DNA of 17,671 nt from an uncultured Rhodospirillales bacterium (GTDB lineage: Bacteria; Pseudomonadota; Alphaproteobacteria; Acetobacterales; Acetobacteraceae): assembly GCA_903904805.1 (NCBI GenBank), contig CAIVDX010000537.1, forward strand, positions 1 to 17,671, in the 5' to 3' direction. This document shows, piece after piece, positions 15,566 through 17,671 of this stretch. The notes beneath the pieces were generated by a model. That model was not told where the DNA came from. It searched no databases and saw nothing but the letters and a program-made list of their open reading frames with translations. The translations under genes were made by a program, and so were the position numbers. Within the stretch, counting starts at the first letter, position 1, and each line of letters opens with the position of its first letter.

Positions 15566-15589
15566 GCGTGCCCGTGCAGGCGGCACGCC
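15565..15589 (-). promoter_or_regulatory. Leader hairpin GGCGTGCC/GGCACGCC
   Basis: GGCGTGCC (15565-15572) and GGCACGCC (15582-15589) are perfect 8-bp arms around a 9-nt loop. The element lies between a possible promoter and the amidase start and abuts the tandem decamer. It could be a leader hairpin, an operator or the 3' end of the upstream tRNA-Thr transcript; no T tract is present. Confidence 0.35.
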
Positions 15590-15592
15590 GTG

Positions 15593-15622
15593 AGCGTAGC
15601 GTGCGTTTTGTCGCACAGACAA
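15593..15622 (-). promoter_or_regulatory. Possible promoter and overlapping inverted repeat for the amidase series
   Basis: On the minus strand TTGTCT (15622-15617) and TACGCT (15598-15593) are separated by 18 bp, a weak sigma70-like pair 68 bp before the amidase ATG. The -35 is embedded in the perfect inverted repeat TTGTC-N5-GACAA (15608-15622), a layout expected for a repressor site. No regulator gene is adjacent. Matches to the consensus are partial, so this is a candidate only. Confidence 0.3.
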
Positions 15623-15699
15623 CAGCGCGACCCTGCGCCGCCACCGCCAGAGGCGCGTGGCGGGTTCGAAGCGTTGGTCAGGATTGTGAGAAACGCAAA

Positions 15700-15774
<75 letters not shown>

Positions 15775-15823
15775 GCCGGTCGCCATGCAGGGGCGTGGCG
15801 AGGGGGCGGTCATACCGGGTGGG

Positions 15824-15853
15824 CCGGTCGGAAGCAACCGTGCTTCCGGCCGG
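15824..15853 (-). terminator. Stem-loop after the glycine-zipper gene
   Basis: CGGAAGCA (15829-15836) pairs perfectly with TGCTTCCG (15841-15848) around a 4-nt loop; CCGG arms (15824-15827 and 15850-15853) extend it after one mismatch on the minus strand. It starts 9 nt after the lipoprotein stop. No T tract follows, so it is a terminator-like or mRNA-stabilising hairpin rather than a clear intrinsic terminator. Confidence 0.45.
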
Positions 15854-15861
15854 CGCCCTGG

Positions 15862-16140
15862 TTACTGCCGGCCCTGCTGGCCGTTGGCGTAGCCCTGCTG
15901 ATAGGCGGCCTGCTCGTTCTTCTTCGCGTGGTCGACCACCAGGCCGGTGGCGAGGCCAGCGCCGGCACCCACCAGGGCGCCCAGGCCGGCATTGCCACCG
16001 ATCGCGCCGGCGATCGCGCCGATGCCGGCACCGGCCATGGTGCCGGTCGCCGCGCGCTGCTGCGTGTCGGTCATCCCCGCGCAGCCGCTGAGCGCCAGCG
16101 CCGAGGCGGTGGCCAGGGCCACCAGAATGCGAATGTTCAT
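15862..16140 (-). CDS. Glycine-zipper lipoprotein
   Basis: A 92-residue lipoprotein. The signal peptide MNIRILVALATASALALSGC has a lipobox with C20 as the lipidated cysteine. Residues about 33-70 are a glycine-zipper hydrophobic hairpin (GTMAGAGIGAIAGAIGGNAG, then LGALVGAGAGLATGLVVD), as in outer-membrane glycine-zipper proteins such as the SlyB/YMGG-like group. The tail is polar and rich in Gln and Tyr (KKNEQAAYQQGYANGQQGRQ). It probably sits in the outer membrane and may oligomerise or stabilise the envelope. AAGGAA lies about 7 nt before the ATG. It is 24 nt downstream of the Rap1a-like gene on the same strand, and the two may be co-transcribed as small envelope proteins. No specific function is known. 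Confidence 0.87.
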   Translation of the reverse strand: MNIRILVALATASALALSGCAGMTDTQQRAATGTMAGAGIGAIAGAIGGNAGLGALVGAGAGLATGLVVDHAKKNEQAAYQQGYANGQQGRQ

Positions 16141-16164
16141 CGCCGTTCCTTTCTTATTCTGCGA

Positions 16165-16560
16165 TCAGTGCTTCGAGGTCGTGCACGGATAGGTGGACAC
16201 CAGGAACCGGGTCACGCCGGTCGGTGCCGGCAGCGCGGCGCGCGTGGGATCAGCGGCGCCCCAGGCGACGAAGGCGGCGATGGCATCGTTCAGCGTGGGG
16301 CCAGGCGAGGGCACGCAGAACATGCCGTGTTTCGTGCGGCCGGAATGCGCCCCGGCGGCCTGGGCGATCGCCACCGCGTAGCCGTGGCAGAAATTCGCCG
16401 CCTGGGTGAAGGCCGGATCGTCCTTGGCCGCGCCGCACAGCGCCACCAGATCGCCGGTGCTTTTGGCGGAGAAATTATCTTCGGTCACCGCGGCCTGGGC
16501 CGGGGCGATCGCGGCCGTCAGCAGCAGCAACGCCGCCAGCCTGGGTGCGAAAAAGCGCAT
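16165..16560 (-). CDS. Rap1a/Tai-like secreted four-cysteine protein
   Basis: A 131-residue periplasmic protein. The signal peptide MRFFAPRLAALLLLTAAIAP is followed by AQA and the mature start AVTEDNFSAKSTGDLVALC. The pattern TGDLVALC...DPAF..AANFCHGY...FCVPS...YPC matches the Rap1a/Tai immunity-like family as I know it, with cysteines C42, C58, C82 and C126 likely forming two disulfides. Characterised members neutralise type VI secretion amidase toxins; many alphaproteobacterial members stand alone with unknown roles. No effector or T6SS gene is nearby here. GGGAGGA just before the ATG at 16560 is a strong ribosome-binding site, which decides this start over a frame open to 16893 that runs through the tRNA-Arg gene. 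Confidence 0.78.
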   Translation of the reverse strand: MRFFAPRLAALLLLTAAIAPAQAAVTEDNFSAKSTGDLVALCGAAKDDPAFTQAANFCHGYAVAIAQAAGAHSGRTKHGMFCVPSPGPTLNDAIAAFVAWGAADPTRAALPAPTGVTRFLVSTYPCTTSKH

Positions 16561-16687
16561 TGGTGTTCCTCCCATGAAACTTCGCCCGGGCAGGGGGCCG
16601 GGCCACGCCAGCCTAGCCCTCGTCGCGGCATCGCCGCAAACGTCCGCGGCTGACCGGTCTTCAGCTGACGTCGTGATGACGGTCGTG
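16561..16687 (-). other. Spacer between tRNA-Arg 3' end and the Rap1a-like gene
   Basis: No gene is seen. On the minus strand it holds a small hairpin GCGGC-GAT-GCCGC, a GC-rich CCCGG/CCGGG repeat and then the ribosome-binding site of the Rap1a-like gene. A 9-nt copy of the tRNA 3' end (GCCGCGGAC, 16650-16642) lies about 40 nt after the tRNA. No T-rich terminator is visible. Confidence 0.5.
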
Positions 16688-17000
16688 TGGTGTCCGCGGC
16701 GGGATTCGAACCCACGGCCCCAGGATTCATCCCACTTCGGCTTTCGCCGCCGCCCGCCAGCGCGGACGTTCGTGGTCTGGACTGTCCCTTCGCCATGGGC
16801 CGCAAGGCCGACAGGCGCCACCCATCCAGTCTCTACACCTTCCGCGGAGAGGGCCCCACGGCTTGGCTCGGGATCGGCATGGTGCGCGCGCACCGAAGCG
16901 TTCCCCGACTTTGAGCGGATCCGCCGCGCGGTTTCCCCTCGCGACGCCCAATTATATCCAATCAGGAATCCTGTGCTCTATCCTGCTGAGCTACGCGGAC
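16688..17000 (-). tRNA. tRNA-Arg(CCU), split by a group I intron
   Basis: Exon 1 is 17000-16964 (37 nt) and exon 2 is 16727-16688 (40 nt). Joined they form a canonical 77-nt tRNA: acceptor GTCCGCG with CGCGGAC, D-stem GCTC with GAGC, anticodon stem CAGGA with TCCTG, variable GGGCC, T-stem GTGGG with CCCGC (one G.U) around TTCGAAT, discriminator A and encoded CCA. The spliced loop is TTCCTAA, anticodon CCU, which reads AGG arginine codons. The 236-nt interruption falls exactly between anticodon base 36 and base 37. All stems are intact, so this is a working interrupted gene rather than two decayed halves. tRNA-Arg(CCU) is the host reported for the Agrobacterium group I intron. Confidence 0.95.
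16728..16963 (-). ncRNA. Group I self-splicing intron (small tRNA type, IC3-like)
   Basis: 236 nt; intron base k is position 16964-k. P1: CCU of the exon pairs with GGG (15-17) and bases 1-4 with 11-14 (GAUU/AAUU), with U.G at the splice site. P2: CGUCGCG (18-24) with CGCGGCG (36-42), capped by GG-GAAA-CC. P3: CCGCUC (46-51) with GGGUGG (141-146). P4: UCGGG (56-60) with CCCGA (92-96). P5/P6 hairpins lie at 69-123. P7: GACUG (133-137) with CAGUC (180-184). P8: CGCC (147-150) with GGCG (170-173). P9: CCAC (189-192) with GUGG (229-232), containing CGGC-GAAA-GCCG (215-226). The last base is G. The core stretches GAGCCAAGC and GAAGGTGTAGAGACT match the Azoarcus tRNA-Ile intron as I remember it. 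No protein is encoded, so splicing should be RNA-catalysed and mobility, if any, needs help in trans. Confidence 0.95.
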
Positions 17001-17010
17001 ACACGCGGCG

Positions 17011-17039
17011 TTCATACAAGCGCGAGGCGGAAAGATAAA
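17011..17039 (-). promoter_or_regulatory. Candidate promoter of tRNA-Arg(CCU)
   Basis: On the minus strand TTTATC (17039-17034) and TATGAA (17016-17011) are 17 bp apart, and TTG directly before TATGAA resembles an extended -10. The -10 ends 10 nt before the first tRNA base, as expected for a tRNA promoter with a short 5' leader. The -35 match is weak. Confidence 0.4.
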
Positions 17040-17111
17040 GCGCGCCGGCGGCTTGCGCGGCGCCAGCATTGCCGCCAGCATCCGCCCAACATTCATCCGC
17101 GGAGGCTTTGC

Positions 17112-17351
17112 ATGTCCGAACCCGTTTGCGCCCAGAAGGCCCCTTTCCCGCTCGCGGTGGAGGCCGGCAAGACGGTCTATTGGTGTTCCTGCGGCCAGTC
17201 GAAGGCGCAGCCTTTGTGTGACGGCAGCCACAAGGGCAGCGGCTTCACGCCGATGGCCTACGCCCCGGAAAAGGATGGCACCGCCTATCTGTGCGGCTGC
17301 AAGATCACCAAAAATCCCCCCCTGTGTGACGGGTCGCACAAAGCACTCTGA
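17112..17351 (+). CDS. Tandem CDGSH iron-sulfur domain protein
   Basis: A 79-residue soluble protein with two full CDGSH [2Fe-2S] motifs. The first is CSCGQSKAQPLCDGSH and the second CGCKITKNPPLCDGSH; each supplies the three-Cys, one-His cluster ligands. There is no membrane anchor, unlike mitochondrial mitoNEET. Bacterial tandem-CDGSH proteins are thought to carry out electron or cluster transfer, but their partners are mostly unknown. GGAGG at 17101-17105 sets the ATG at 17112; the longer open frame upstream passes through the tRNA-Arg gene and is not coding. It is transcribed away from tRNA-Arg and converges with the cyclopropane synthase gene, whose stop is 35 nt beyond this one. Confidence 0.93.
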   Translation: MSEPVCAQKAPFPLAVEAGKTVYWCSCGQSKAQPLCDGSHKGSGFTPMAYAPEKDGTAYLCGCKITKNPPLCDGSHKAL

Positions 17352-17386
17352 GGTGCTGGGGGTCGCTCACAGCGGTTTAAGCGCCC

Positions 17387-17671
17387 TCATTCGCCGGCCA
17401 TCTGATCCGCGCCAGCCTGTTCAGCGCGCATATAGTCGCGGGTGAGCGGTACCGCCTCCTGCGAGCGCGCCAGCTGCAGTTGCCAGACCATATGGCCCTG
17501 GCGACGGAACGCGAGTTCGCTGCCGGCCAGATAGAACTCAAACATCCGGCAGAAGCGCTCGTCGTACAACGCCGCGATCGCGTCGCGGTTGGCGGCGAAG
17601 CGCCAGCGCCACAGGGCCAGCGTTTGCGCGTAGTGCAAACGCAGGATCTCGATGTCGGTGCTCACCAGCCC
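17387..17671 (-). CDS. Cyclopropane-fatty-acyl-phospholipid synthase family, C-terminal fragment
   Basis: The last 94 residues of a SAM-dependent cyclopropane fatty acid synthase-like methyltransferase; the rest lies beyond the window edge. LRLHYAQTLALWRWRF, ALYDERFCRMFEFYLAGSELAFRRQ and VWQLQLARSQEAVPLTRDYM are the standard C-terminal helices of the Cfa family. The frame is open to the last base, so no start is called; the GTG at 17665 is internal. The enzyme methylenates unsaturated acyl chains of membrane phospholipids, or is one of the related paralogues common in alphaproteobacteria. Confidence 0.88.
   Translation of the reverse strand, partial: GLVSTDIEILRLHYAQTLALWRWRFAANRDAIAALYDERFCRMFEFYLAGSELAFRRQGHMVWQLQLARSQEAVPLTRDYMRAEQAGADQMAGE

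Noticed and set aside
16642..16650. Nine-base copy of the tRNA-Arg 3' end as an attachment-site remnant
   Set aside because: Too short in GC-rich DNA, and no integrase, transposase or second tRNA fragment supports an island boundary.
16728..16963. Homing endonuclease inside the intron
   Set aside because: Only 236 nt long and all of it is needed for the ribozyme helices; frames crossing it are shadows.
16688..17000. Two decayed tRNA fragments or an integration scar
   Set aside because: The halves share one strand, join into an intact cloverleaf, and the spacer folds as a group I ribozyme; no integrase gene is near.
16863..17111. N-terminal extension of the CDGSH protein
   Set aside because: It would read through the tRNA-Arg first exon and intron; GGAGG before 17112 marks the true start.
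17364..17379. Intrinsic terminator between the CDGSH gene and the cyclopropane synthase gene
   Set aside because: Only a 4-bp CGCT/AGCG stem followed by GTTTAA; too weak to call.

Overview
This is a GC-rich bacterial chromosome segment, most likely from an alphaproteobacterium. The gene styles (TPP enzyme, NMT1-type and ribose-type ABC systems, a short Rap1a-like secreted protein, a glycine-zipper lipoprotein) and an intron-bearing tRNA-Arg(CCU) recall Acetobacteraceae/Rhodospirillales. That placement is an inference from style, not from a marker gene.

Layout. (1) Positions 194-7547, + strand, are a tightly packed seven-gene cluster: a ThDP-dependent acetolactate-synthase-like enzyme, a crotonase-fold protein that closely resembles 6-oxocamphor hydrolase (a beta-diketone C-C hydrolase), a beta-hydroxyacid dehydrogenase, an NMT1/SsuA-type binding protein with its permease and ATPase, and an unrelated Liv-type binding protein. 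It reads as uptake plus C-C cleavage and oxidation/reduction of an unknown keto compound. A GC hairpin follows the last gene. (2) A beta-carbonic anhydrase lies at 7606-8220 (+). (3) Positions 15525 down to 8236, - strand, hold a second seven-gene series: amidase, ribose-type binding protein, double-domain ATPase, two permeases overlapping by 4 nt, a PuuE-type (metal-independent allantoinase-like) deacetylase-fold protein, and a small cupin. It looks like import and hydrolysis of a cyclic amide or ureide-like compound. The leader at 15526-15699 holds an inverted repeat over a possible -35, a GC hairpin and a tandem decamer. (4) Positions 15700-17000, - strand, hold tRNA-Thr(CGU), a glycine-zipper lipoprotein, a Rap1a/Tai-like secreted four-cysteine protein, and tRNA-Arg(CCU). 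(5) A tandem CDGSH iron-sulfur protein (+) converges with the 3' end of a cyclopropane-fatty-acid synthase gene (-), cut by the window edge.

The most striking feature is at 16688-17000. The tRNA-Arg(CCU) gene is split after anticodon base 36 by a 236-nt group I intron of the small tRNA (IC3) type. I could draw P1, P2, P3, P4, P7, P8, P9 and P10 by hand from the sequence. The internal guide GGG pairs with the CCU anticodon itself, the 5' splice site is a U.G pair, and the intron ends in G. No endonuclease ORF is present. Joining the exons gives a canonical 77-nt tRNA with encoded CCA.

No transposase, integrase, CRISPR array or transcriptional regulator gene was seen.
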